NCBI GenBank assembly: GCA_023381645.1
Contig: JAMCRJ010000046.1
Coordinates: forward strand, 1 to 22,009
Origin: Gammaproteobacteria bacterium
GTDB taxonomy: Bacteria > Pseudomonadota > Gammaproteobacteria > Acidithiobacillales > Acidithiobacillaceae
DNA length: 22,009 bases
Reading direction: 5' to 3'
In this document: positions 5,972-15,263 of the stretch, in pieces
How the letters are laid out: each line of letters opens with the position of its first letter
Position numbering within the stretch: position 1 is the stretch's first letter
Translations under genes and position numbers: made by a program
The notes under the pieces: generated by a model
Databases searched by the model: none
What the model was told of the DNA's origin: nothing
What the model saw: the letters and a program-made list of their open reading frames with translations, nothing else

Positions 5972-7060
5972 GTGGATATTGATCTCTTTTACGAACTCGC
6001 CGTACCCGTCCATATGGGTCGCAGTGAGGCTCAGGTTTATCATGAAACGCTGGATGAACTCAGCCTCGCCGACACCCTGGGTTTCCACGGCGCGTGGTTG
6101 GTGGAACACCATTTCATGCGGGAATACTCACACTCCAGTGCTCCAGAAACGGTCCTTGCCGCCGCCAGCCAGCGTACCCGGAATCTGCGTCTCGGGCACG
6201 CCGTCGTCGTCCTGCCCTACAATCACGCCATCCGGGTTGCGGAACGCGCCGCCGCCTTGGATATTCTCAGCCATGGCCGTCTGGAGATGGGCATCGGGCG
6301 AGGGTTTTCTCCCAAGGAATATCAGATTTTTGGCAATCGGATGGCGGACAGCAGGCTACACCTGCAGGAGGGGCTGCAAATCCTTCGCCAGGCCGGCGGT
6401 GGTGCTTTCAGCCATCACGGAAAACTCTACGACTTCAGTGATCTGGACATTCTTCCCAAGCCTCTCCAGCAGCCCCACCCTCCCCTGTGGGCGGCCGCCG
6501 TGAGTCCGGCAACTTTCCAGTGGGCGGCACAAGAGGCCATTGGCGTGCTTTCCGGGCCATTCAAACCCTGGTTCCTGATCAAACAGGATCTGCGTGCCTA
6601 TAAAAAGACCTGGCGAGAGCACCACGGAGACGGCCCCGTGCAGGCGGGCCAAAATGGGAACTTCGCCATGACCATAGGTTGTTTATGTTTGGAAGATGCG
6701 GCCGAGGCGCGTCGGCTGGCGGAAGGTTTCACCTGGTACTACCAGCGACTCCTGGATCAGACGCGACCGGTTCTGGTACAGCTGCGCGAGAGCTATGAAT
6801 ACTACCATCGCCTCGGCTTTCTGGAGCCGCTGCTGCGCCGCGGCCTCAGCCTGCAACTGCTGGAGACCATGGGCATGGTCGTCGTCGGTGACCCCGACAC
6901 CTGTCGTCGGCGGCTGGCCCGTTATGCCCGGGCAGGGGTAAATCGCCTGATTCTGGCCGTAGGTGCCGGGATGGTCCCCAGCGAGGTCACCCAGCGCTCG
7001 CTGCGCCTGCTGGCCGATGAGGTACTGCCGGCCCTGCGCACCTCCCCCTCCCCCCACTGA
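5972..7060 (+). CDS. LLM-class flavin-dependent oxidoreductase (bacterial luciferase-like)
   Basis: From the GTG at 5972 the protein has 362 residues. GGAGG ends ten bases upstream, and the conserved fold begins at once with VDIDLFYELAVP; the upstream ATG at 5909 would add 21 unconserved residues. It has typical TIM-barrel luciferase-like features: GFHGAWLVEHHF, TRNLRLGHAVVVLPYNHAIRVAE, ILSHGRLEMGIGRG and a late GDPDTCRRRLARYARAGVNR segment. Such enzymes use FMNH2 from a partner reductase (or F420 in some lineages) and O2 to oxidise organic substrates. No flavin reductase is encoded nearby. It is first in a tight operon; its TGA overlaps the ATG of the epimerase by one base. The substrate is unknown. 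Confidence 0.88.
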   Translation: MDIDLFYELAVPVHMGRSEAQVYHETLDELSLADTLGFHGAWLVEHHFMREYSHSSAPETVLAAASQRTRNLRLGHAVVVLPYNHAIRVAERAAALDILSHGRLEMGIGRGFSPKEYQIFGNRMADSRLHLQEGLQILRQAGGGAFSHHGKLYDFSDLDILPKPLQQPHPPLWAAAVSPATFQWAAQEAIGVLSGPFKPWFLIKQDLRAYKKTWREHHGDGPVQAGQNGNFAMTIGCLCLEDAAEARRLAEGFTWYYQRLLDQTRPVLVQLRESYEYYHRLGFLEPLLRRGLSLQLLETMGMVVVGDPDTCRRRLARYARAGVNRLILAVGAGMVPSEVTQRSLRLLADEVLPALRTSPSPH

Positions 7061-8022
7061 TGCAGGTGCTGGTCACCGGCGCTGCGGGGCATACGGCGGC
7101 GGCTCTGCTGCCGGCCTTGCTCGCTTGGCCGTATATCCGCCGGATTATCGCCCTGGACCGACGGCCGCCGGCATTGCAGCATCCCAAACTATATTACCTG
7201 CCTCTGGATATCCGTGACCCACAACTGGCGGAGCACCTGACCGGAGTGGATTGCGTCATCCATCTTGCCTTTATGGTGCTCAGCCCTCGCCTTGGACCAC
7301 AACAGCGCTGGCGTGCGGAAATGCGCCAGGTCAATCTTGATGGCAGTCAGCACCTGTTCCTTGCGGCCGCGGATGCCGGTGTACCGCAAGTCGTCTATTC
7401 CGGCAGTGTGGCCGCCTATGGCGCCTGGCCGGACAATCCGGTGCCCATTGGCGAGAACCAACCTTGCCGGCCGGTACCCGGTTTTGCCTACAGTGAGGAC
7501 AAGGCCGCACTGGAGCAGTGGCTGGACGGGTTCACGGCTGCTCAGAAAAAAACCGCTGTCACCCGCCTGCGCTTGCACGCCATTATCGGTCTCCATGGGC
7601 AGGCCCTGGTGAATGAGATTGCGACGAGCCCTTACGGACTGCGACTAAGCAATCCGGACCTGCCCATCCAGTGTCTCCATGAAGATGACGCGGCCAGCGC
7701 AATACTGGCCGCGCTCCGTTATGGGCAGGATGGCATCTTCAACATCGCGGCGCCTGATCCCATTCCCTGGTCCAGCATTCCCCGCCGCTGGCAGTTGCCC
7801 CTCTCACCCACACAACTGCACGGTCTGCACAGGGCGCTGCGGCCCCTCAGTACCCGCCTTGGTGATCCCGGCTGGCTGCAGGTGCTGGAAAATCCATTGA
7901 TCGTCGATATTTCCAGCGCCAGGCAGAAATTGAAGTGGCAGCCCCGCTATGACGTGCGTCACGCGATAAACCAAGTGCGTGATGCCTGCGGACAGAGCCC
8001 GTTACACCCTTGGAGCGGCTGA
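7060..8022 (+). CDS. NAD-dependent epimerase/dehydratase (extended SDR)
   Basis: A 320-residue extended short-chain dehydrogenase/reductase. The nucleotide-binding motif TGAAGHTA (6-13) has Ala where the third Gly of TGxxGxxG is usual. CVIHLAF at 65-71 follows, then the catalytic region VVYSGSVAAYG (111-121) and YSEDK with Tyr144 and Lys148. The C-terminal substrate lobe includes LPIQCLHEDDAASAILAAL, similar to nucleotide-sugar epimerases. The start codon overlaps the stop of the LLM gene (TGATG), so translation is coupled. Members epimerise, dehydrate or reduce nucleotide sugars and other hydroxyl or keto substrates, including long-chain beta-ketones; which applies here cannot be told. Six bases separate it from the diiron oxygenase gene. 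Confidence 0.88.
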   Translation: MQVLVTGAAGHTAAALLPALLAWPYIRRIIALDRRPPALQHPKLYYLPLDIRDPQLAEHLTGVDCVIHLAFMVLSPRLGPQQRWRAEMRQVNLDGSQHLFLAAADAGVPQVVYSGSVAAYGAWPDNPVPIGENQPCRPVPGFAYSEDKAALEQWLDGFTAAQKKTAVTRLRLHAIIGLHGQALVNEIATSPYGLRLSNPDLPIQCLHEDDAASAILAALRYGQDGIFNIAAPDPIPWSSIPRRWQLPLSPTQLHGLHRALRPLSTRLGDPGWLQVLENPLIVDISSARQKLKWQPRYDVRHAINQVRDACGQSPLHPWSG

Positions 8023-8028
8023 GCGTCC

Positions 8029-8934
8029 GTGGCAGAATGGCTTATGAACTTTGCTCATCATATTCCTGCGCAAGCGCAGATCCAGCGACACCATGACGCC
8101 TTGGTCAACCGGCTCAGCGAGCATAGCAGTCACTACCGGGACCCGGTCCAGACAGTCCCCTGGGAAAGCCTCGACGCGGACACGGCTTGGCTCCCGGAAG
8201 AGTTGCTGTCCCTGTATGGGTTGCCTGAATACTCACAGTTGAGTCCGGAGGAGCGTATCCGCCTTTCCCAGGTCGAGTTCGTCTCCTTTTGCGAGTTGGG
8301 CTTGTGGCTGGAAGCACTCTTCATCCAACGCCTTGGCGCCAACTCACTCCAGGAGATGTACCGCGACCCGGTCAGTTACCACTATCAGTTGCACGAACTG
8401 CGGGAAGAAGTGGGGCACAGCCTTATGTTTCTGGAGCTACAGCAACGTTCACAGCGCTCCTTCATGACACCGCTGAGCCAGCGCCCGCCACTGGCACGTC
8501 TTTTCGCCCGCTACGCGCCGGAAGGCTCGGCCGCTTTCTGGGCTACCATCCTCATCGGCGAGAACGTACCCGATCGCGTGAACCGTATCATCTTCGCCCA
8601 CAAAGAGTTACCCGCTGCGGTGCTGACCATCACCCATGTGCATATGCGCGAAGAAGCCCGCCATATGGCCTTCGCGCGTACCACTATCCAGATGCGCAGT
8701 CAGGCCATGAGCCGGGCGAAAAAACTTCTGATCAGCCCCGTCCTGCGCGAGGTTTTCCGGCAGTTTTTGCGGACCTGCTTCTTCCCGTCCGAACAGGTCT
8801 ATGCAGCAGCCGGGCTGGGCAATCCCCGGATCTGGGCGCGGCGTGCGCGCCGCAATCCACACCGTATCGAACTGATGAACCAGTGTGCGCTTCCCAGCCG
8901 GGATTTCCTGCGCACCCAGGGCTTTGCCTTGTGA
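8029..8934 (+). CDS. AurF-family diiron oxygenase
   Basis: A 301-residue alpha-helical, ferritin-like protein. Two ExxH motifs, EEVGH (126-130) and EEARH (208-212), together with Glu178 in IGENV and His205, reproduce the E...HxxxExxH arrangement of AurF-type non-haem diiron enzymes; Glu89 or Glu95 would be the first ligand. AurF oxidises an aryl amine to a nitro group; most relatives have no assigned substrate. Start chosen: GTG at 8029, six bases after the epimerase stop. ATG at 8044 is an alternative with a poorer ribosome site. It is the last gene of the LLM-SDR-diiron operon. All metal-ligand candidates are present, so activity is likely. Electron donor genes are not adjacent. Confidence 0.82.
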   Translation: MAEWLMNFAHHIPAQAQIQRHHDALVNRLSEHSSHYRDPVQTVPWESLDADTAWLPEELLSLYGLPEYSQLSPEERIRLSQVEFVSFCELGLWLEALFIQRLGANSLQEMYRDPVSYHYQLHELREEVGHSLMFLELQQRSQRSFMTPLSQRPPLARLFARYAPEGSAAFWATILIGENVPDRVNRIIFAHKELPAAVLTITHVHMREEARHMAFARTTIQMRSQAMSRAKKLLISPVLREVFRQFLRTCFFPSEQVYAAAGLGNPRIWARRARRNPHRIELMNQCALPSRDFLRTQGFAL

Positions 8935-8955
8935 TCCGCGCTTTCCTGCTATAGT
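8929..8955 (+). promoter_or_regulatory. Probable promoter of pgm
   Basis: TTGTGA (8929-8934) and TATAGT (8950-8955) with a short 15-bp spacer, plus TGC just before the -10 (extended -10). It overlaps the stop of the diiron oxygenase gene and lies 40 bp before the pgm start. Confidence 0.5.
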
Positions 8956-8978
8956 TTGAGAGTTGACGTCCCACTTGA

Positions 8979-10625
<1,647 letters not shown>

Positions 10626-10640
10626 TATAGGAGACGGATC

Positions 10641-11003
10641 ATGATGAATTTTGAAAACGACGGCGACAACGGCATGGGCTACAGCGCCCTGGGGATCGCT
10701 CTGCTGGCAGGTGCGGTAGCGGGCGCGGTCACGGCTCTGCTCTTCGCTCCGCAGACAGGCGACCGCACTCGCGAGCAATTGCGGCAGCAGGCCAATCGGG
10801 CCTGGGATCGCGTCGTCGCGTCGCGTGAGCGGATAAATGAGCGCGTTGAGGAACTGCTCGATACCATCGCCATTTATAGCGAAGAACTGGTGCAGAAGGG
10901 CAAGGAACTGAGTGACAAAGAGCGCCAACGCCTGAATGATGGTATTGCTCTCGCCCGCGGCGAACTGGACCGTCTGCGCCGTCGTCTCTCGCGCCTCGAT
11001 TGA
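10641..11003 (+). CDS. YtxH-like small membrane protein
   Basis: A 120-residue protein: a short polar N-terminus, one Gly/Ala-rich transmembrane segment (about 14-36, GIALLAGAVAGAVTALLFAP), PQTGDRTREQLR, then a long charged amphipathic helix or coiled coil to the end. This is the architecture of the YtxH family, often stress-induced and of unknown biochemical role. GGAG seven bases upstream supports the first of two tandem ATGs. It sits 15 bases after pgm and is probably cotranscribed. Its stop codon lies within the -35 box of tRNA-Pro. Confidence 0.8.
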   Translation: MMNFENDGDNGMGYSALGIALLAGAVAGAVTALLFAPQTGDRTREQLRQQANRAWDRVVASRERINERVEELLDTIAIYSEELVQKGKELSDKERQRLNDGIALARGELDRLRRRLSRLD

Positions 11004-11028
11004 CCGCAGCGGGGCGAGCGGCTATTCT
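11000..11028 (+). promoter_or_regulatory. Sigma-70 promoter of tRNA-Pro
   Basis: TTGACC (11000-11005), a 17-bp GC-rich spacer and TATTCT (11023-11028), with the mature tRNA beginning ten bases later. The -35 overlaps the stop codon of the YtxH-like gene. Confidence 0.8.
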
Positions 11029-11037
11029 CCTCCGCGA

Positions 11038-11114
11038 CGGGGCGTAGCGCAGCTTGGTAGCGCGCCTGCTTTGGGAGCAGGATGTCGTAGGTTCAAATCC
11101 TATCGCCCCGACCA
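11038..11114 (+). tRNA. tRNA-Pro(TGG)
   Basis: A 77-nt cloverleaf with acceptor CGGGGCG paired to CGCCCCG, discriminator A and encoded CCA. The D arm contains AGCGCAGCTTGGTAGCGC. The anticodon stem CCTGC/GCAGG with loop TTTGGGA gives anticodon TGG. The T arm is GTAGGTTCAAATCCTAT. No terminator follows before the P-type ATPase gene. Confidence 0.97.
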
Positions 11115-11132
11115 ATCAAAGCAAGGTGAGCC

Positions 11133-13676
11133 ATGTCTGAGCCCACGGAAGTGGAAGCGGCCTTTTGGCGACAGCCCTTGCCAAACCTTTTTCATGCGCT
11201 CGATACCAGCCCTCGTGGCTTAACAACGGAAGAAGCCGCTTCGCGATTGGCGTCTTTCGGCCTGAACGCGCTACGGCCCGCGCTGCGCGGCACGCTCCTC
11301 CGGTTGTTTCTCTCCCGTTTTCGCAATCCCCTGGTCATTATCCTTCTGGTCGCCAGCGCGATTTCTGCCGTGACAGGTGACAGGGCCAGCTTCCTGATCA
11401 TCAGCGCCATGGTGTTGATGAGCGTGGCCCTGGACACCGTGCAGGAATACCGCGCTGGGCAGGCGGCCGAGCGACTCAAGCGATCCGTCGCCGTGCGCGC
11501 CACGGTCCTGCGTGATGGTCGGCCGCGTGACATTCCGATTTTCGAGGTGGTGCCAGGAGATGCGGTGCTGCTGGCCGCAGGCGATTCGGTCCCCGCAGAC
11601 GGGCGGCTAATCGAGGCGCGGGATTTTTTTGTCAACCAGGCGCTCCTCACCGGCGAGCCGTACCCGGTGGAAAAGCATGCGATCGAGCTTTCCGGCGAGG
11701 CAGATCTAGATACCGCCGATAATGCGGCCTTTATGGGCACCTCCGTCATCAGCGGCAAGGCAACTATCCTGGTCTGCCGCACCGGCCTGGGCACCGCCCT
11801 CGGCCAGATCGCCGACAGCCTGGCCAGCAAGCCGCCTCCCTCTTCCTTCGAACGGGGCACACGCCAATTCGGGTTGCTGATCATGCGCCTAACGGTTTTT
11901 CTGGCGTTGTTCGCGCTTTTCGTCAACACCGCGTTTCACCGCCCCCTGCTGGAGTCTTTTCTGTTCGCCGTCGCCCTGGCCGTAGGTCTCACGCCAGAAC
12001 TTCTACCGATGATCGTTTCGGTTACCCTCGCGCGCGGGGCCATCCGGATGGCCCGGAAAAAGGTGATCGTGAAACGCTTGGCGTCGGTGCAGAATCTGGG
12101 GTCGATGGACGTGCTCTGCACGGACAAGACGGGAACACTCACCGAGGCGCACATCCGGCTTGAGCACCACGTGGACATCATGGGGCGGGAGAGCGAAGGG
12201 GTGCTGGAATTAGCTTATCTCAACAGCCACTTCGAGACTGGCCTCAAAAGCCCTCTGGACGATGCCATTCTCGCCCATCAGGAAATCAACGTCAGCGCCT
12301 GGCGAAAAATTGATGAAGCACCCTTCGATTTCGAGCGGCGGCGGGTCTCCGTGCTGGTGGAAAAAAACGATAGCCGGCTTCTGGTAGTGAAGGGTGCTCC
12401 CGAGGACGTCCTTCGACTTGCCGTGGCGTATGAGGCGGACGGGGTCCAAACGCCATTCGACGCACAGACTCGCAGTCGGGCAGAGGTGTTGTGCGACGAA
12501 TGGGGACAGAAGGGCTTCCGGGTGCTCGGTATCGCCTGGCGACGAGTGCCACTTGACCATCCCCACGCCGTGGTGGGCGATGAAACCGAGTTGGTATTTG
12601 CCGGCTTTGCCGCTTTCCTGGATCCCCCGAAGGAAACGGCGGCCCGTGCGGTTGGCGATTTGGCCAAAAGCGGGGTGGCAGTGAAGATTGTCACTGGTGA
12701 CAACGATCTGGTCACCCGTCACGTCTGTGCGCAAATCGGGCTGCCTGTGAGCAAGGTCCTGACCGGCGCCGAGATCCAGAAGATGGACGACTTTGCCCTG
12801 CAGGCGCTAGTGGAGGAGGCAAACCTATTTTGCCGCGTCACTCCCGCACAGAAAAACCGCGTTATCCTGGCCCTCAAAGCACGTCACCACGTCGTGGGTT
12901 TTCTTGGCGACGGCATCAACGACGCCCCCTCGCTCCATTCCGCAGATGTGGGGATATCCGTGGACGGCGCGGTGGACGTGGCCAAGGATGCAGCGGACAT
13001 GATCCTGCTCGAACGCGACCTCGATGTGTTGTACGAAGGCATTCGAGAAGGACGACGCACCTTCGGTAACGTATTGAAGTATATCATGATGGGCACCAGT
13101 TCCAATTTTGGGAACATGTTCAGCATGGCTGGTGCCACCCTGATCATCCCGTTTTTGCCCATGCTGCCGGTACAGATCCTGCTCAACAACTTCCTTTACG
13201 ACCTCTCGGAGGTTCCGATCCCACTGGACAATGTAGATGAAAGCTATTTGTCGCACCCTCACGAGTGGGATATGGCCTTCATTCGCAACTTCATGATGGT
13301 GATCGGCCCGATCAGTTCGCTCTTCGACTTCCTCACTTTTTATATCATGTTGCACGTTTTCCATGCCGGTGAGGAGATGTTCCACACCGGCTGGTTCATC
13401 GAATCCATCGCCACCCAGGTTCTGGTAATATTCGTCATTCGTACCCGCTTCAATCCTTTGACCAGCCGTCCGCACCCTTTGCTGGCGGGAACATCATTAA
13501 CCGTGGTCGCTGTGGCCGCCCTGCTGCCTTTGACCCCGATAGGCGCCACGCTGGGATTTGTGGCACTGCCGTTGGATTTCTTCGCGATACTTATGGCCAT
13601 GGTCGTCGTGTACCTGCTGGCGGTGGAAGGAGTGAAAAGATGGTTTTACCGACGCCTAGCAGCCCGTCGGTTTTAG
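11133..13676 (+). CDS. Magnesium-transporting-type P-type ATPase (MgtA/MgtB-like, P3B)
   Basis: An 847-residue P-type ATPase. The actuator domain has TGEP at 173-176 and VGLTPELLP at 284-292 in TM4. The phosphorylation motif DKTGTLT has Asp331. Nucleotide domain KGAPEDV is at 420-426, then TGDN at 521-524 and hinge GDGINDAPS at 592-600. The membrane segment NNFLYDLSEVPIPLDNVDE (685-703) and QNLGSMDVLCTDKTGTLTEA are characteristic of MgtA/MgtB magnesium importers rather than heavy-metal or calcium pumps; no N-terminal CxxC metal-binding domain is present. The ATG follows tRNA-Pro CCA by only 18 bases, which hold GGTGAG as ribosome site. So there is no room for a classic magnesium-sensing mgtA leader, and expression may depend on read-through from the tRNA promoter. 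Confidence 0.9.
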   Translation: MSEPTEVEAAFWRQPLPNLFHALDTSPRGLTTEEAASRLASFGLNALRPALRGTLLRLFLSRFRNPLVIILLVASAISAVTGDRASFLIISAMVLMSVALDTVQEYRAGQAAERLKRSVAVRATVLRDGRPRDIPIFEVVPGDAVLLAAGDSVPADGRLIEARDFFVNQALLTGEPYPVEKHAIELSGEADLDTADNAAFMGTSVISGKATILVCRTGLGTALGQIADSLASKPPPSSFERGTRQFGLLIMRLTVFLALFALFVNTAFHRPLLESFLFAVALAVGLTPELLPMIVSVTLARGAIRMARKKVIVKRLASVQNLGSMDVLCTDKTGTLTEAHIRLEHHVDIMGRESEGVLELAYLNSHFETGLKSPLDDAILAHQEINVSAWRKIDEAPFDFERRRVSVLVEKNDSRLLVVKGAPEDVLRLAVAYEADGVQTPFDAQTRSRAEVLCDEWGQKGFRVLGIAWRRVPLDHPHAVVGDETELVFAGFAAFLDPPKETAARAVGDLAKSGVAVKIVTGDNDLVTRHVCAQIGLPVSKVLTGAEIQKMDDFALQALVEEANLFCRVTPAQKNRVILALKARHHVVGFLGDGINDAPSLHSADVGISVDGAVDVAKDAADMILLERDLDVLYEGIREGRRTFGNVLKYIMMGTSSNFGNMFSMAGATLIIPFLPMLPVQILLNNFLYDLSEVPIPLDNVDESYLSHPHEWDMAFIRNFMMVIGPISSLFDFLTFYIMLHVFHAGEEMFHTGWFIESIATQVLVIFVIRTRFNPLTSRPHPLLAGTSLTVVAVAALLPLTPIGATLGFVALPLDFFAILMAMVVVYLLAVEGVKRWFYRRLAARRF
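13648..13674 (+). terminator. Possible intrinsic terminator overlapping the ATPase stop codon
   Basis: ACCGACG (13648-13654) pairs with CGTCGGT (13665-13671) around a ten-base loop and runs into TTTTAG, the last T's being part of the Phe-stop codons. The stem is short and the T tract modest. Confidence 0.4.
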
Positions 13677-13933
13677 CTTCGGGGTGCTACCGATTTCCGC
13701 CAAGGATTTCTTGAAATTGCTCATTTGGAGCCGATCTCGGTTCTTTTTGCCCTGGGCCCTAACGTATAGCGCACAAGGAGGACTACCGGAATCCCGTCAC
13801 CGATTTGATAATACCGAAGACGGGCCCTATGCCCTGTTGTTCCAAAGTGGCATTGCTATGGCAAACTCCTGTAAAATGCGGCTGCGCCGAGTCCCGGCTA
13901 AGGAATGGCACATATCAGAAAGAGGGAAGCGAA

Positions 13934-14524
13934 ATGAACGAGAATGCGGCATTACTGAACAAAGAGGCACCGGACTCAGGTGGAGATCTACCCGTGCGCT
14001 ATGACCGGACAACCATCATTCTGCATTGGCTAACCGTGGTTCTGGTCGTCGTACTCTTTGCCCTGGCCGAAATCTGGGATTTTCTCGAGCATGGGGCGCC
14101 GCTCCGGAAGGAATTCCAGTCCCTTCATATTTCACTGGGCATCCTGCTGACGGTGGTGCTCATAATACGGCTGGGCTGGCGTACCACACGCGGCACGCGC
14201 ATGCCAGCGGCGACAAACTTGCAGGAAAGGCTGGCGAAAGGGATGCAACATGTGCTCTACCTCCTGCTGGCGGTACAGGTAGCGCTTGGTTTTCTGCTGC
14301 GCTGGGCACAGGCGGAATCCTTCACATTCTTCGGGCTCTTGTCCCTGCAGTTTGCGACTGTCAAAAATCGCGTCCTGGAACACACCTTCGGCAACTTCCA
14401 CAACATCATTGCCTGGACCATCATTATCCTCGCCGGTCTGCATGCTGCGGCGGCACTGATGCACCACTACATCCTCAAGGATGACACGCTGGAACGGATA
14501 CTCCCGAGAAAAACCGGCCGTTAG
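13934..14524 (+). CDS. Cytochrome b561-type di-haem membrane protein
   Basis: A 196-residue four-helix protein of the prokaryotic cytochrome b561 / Ni-Fe hydrogenase b-subunit family. The start RYDRTTIILHWLTVVLVVVL carries His31 in TM1, HISLGILLTVVLIIRLGWR has His65 in TM2, MQHVLYLLLAVQVALGF has His106 in TM3, and FHNIIAWTIIILAGLHAAAALMHH has His156, His170 and His177/178 in TM4. These could ligate two b haems for electron transfer between quinol and a periplasmic or membrane acceptor. The start at 13934 lies after GAGGGAAG and begins MNENAALL; the longer open frame from 13805 has no family-like sequence. It stands alone, with no partner dehydrogenase nearby. Confidence 0.88.
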   Translation: MNENAALLNKEAPDSGGDLPVRYDRTTIILHWLTVVLVVVLFALAEIWDFLEHGAPLRKEFQSLHISLGILLTVVLIIRLGWRTTRGTRMPAATNLQERLAKGMQHVLYLLLAVQVALGFLLRWAQAESFTFFGLLSLQFATVKNRVLEHTFGNFHNIIAWTIIILAGLHAAAALMHHYILKDDTLERILPRKTGR

Positions 14525-14578
14525 TCGCCTGCGCACGGCGTTTTCCGGTCAATTCCACCGCGGACCCCCTGGAACAAA

Positions 14579-14598
14579 CCCGGCGCCAATGCGCCGGG
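14579..14598. repeat. Perfect hairpin, CCCGGCGC / GCGCCGGG
   Basis: Eight GC pairs with a CAAT loop, 55 bp after the cytochrome b561 stop. There is no T tract on either strand, so it is at most a Rho-aided terminator or a stabilising 3' structure. Confidence 0.5.
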
Positions 14599-15080
14599 AG
14601 GACCGTGGCCAATCCTCCTCACTCATGAGGGTTAGGCTACCGGGCAGACTGTAAAAAACCGTTTAACCTCAACGACAGAGTAGTCCTGCGCAGCGTCCCT
14701 GATTTCGATCTGGCAGGTCAGATTCCGGGGAAAGTCCAAATTGAAGATCATGGCCCGCTGCTTTGCGGCCTGAGCATCGAGCAGAGTCCCATTTGCCCGG
14801 CGCCGCATATCCCGTGCCGTGGCCGGGACCGCCCCCAGAGCGGCGGAGAAGCCCGCTCGCCTTCCTGATGGCGGGAGGCGGACCGAAAAGGGTCGAGCTG
14901 GCAGGCGATATTGCCAAACTGGTGCGTCACAACATGGAGAAGGATATCCACCATTTCCATCCGGCGGTGATAGGGAACTCATCGGGCAAATATCGGTCCA
15001 TGAATCGTGGTTGCGGTATTCCCCCTGCGACCATTGTTTCTACGATTCTATATTTTTTGGTGAAATTCAGGAGGATTACC

Positions 15081-15164
15081 ATGAGAAGCGACCCCACTCA
15101 CCCTCCATGGAAGCGTCAGGTACTCACCCTCGCGAGTGTCGCCGTCTTGAAGACCACACCTTGA
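15081..15164 (+). CDS. Possible small ORF or leader peptide (27 aa)
   Basis: AGGAGG at good spacing precedes an ATG that opens 27 codons, beginning MRSDPTHPPWKRQVLTLASV and ending in TTP. The middle is mildly hydrophobic. It lies 99 bp upstream of the DUF347 gene, where a leader peptide could sit. It could equally be the surviving start of a truncated gene (KRQVLTLASVAVL looks like a signal-peptide start). Only the ribosome site supports it. Confidence 0.3.
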   Translation: MRSDPTHPPWKRQVLTLASVAVLKTTP

Positions 15165-15263
15165 TTCAAGGATAAACATAATCTCATCGAACCTGTACCG
15201 ATAGTTGGCGGGCATAGCCATGCGTGACTTTGCTCGCTGCGCTTAGAAAAATAAGGAACGTCA

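Larger units (their letters stand above)
14525..15263. other. Gene-poor stretch between cytochrome b561 and DUF347 genes
   Basis: No convincing gene was found in these 739 bp. It contains the hairpin at 14579-14598 and a minus-strand open frame 14632-14982 of 116 codons. That frame's last 50 residues look protein-like (for example NLDFPRNLTCQIEIRDAAQ), but it matches no family I know and its first part is low-quality. A plus-strand segment near 14890-14990 (AGDIAKLVRHNMEKDIHHFH) looks equally protein-like in another frame. Both could be decayed gene remnants. A short open frame with a good ribosome site is listed separately at 15081. Confidence 0.4.

Noticed and set aside
12210..13475. Minus-strand frames of 174 and 216 codons
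   Set aside because: Antisense to the P-type ATPase nucleotide and membrane domains; explained by codon bias.
14579..14598. Confident intrinsic terminator for the cytochrome b561 gene
   Set aside because: The stem is perfect but no T tract follows on either strand.
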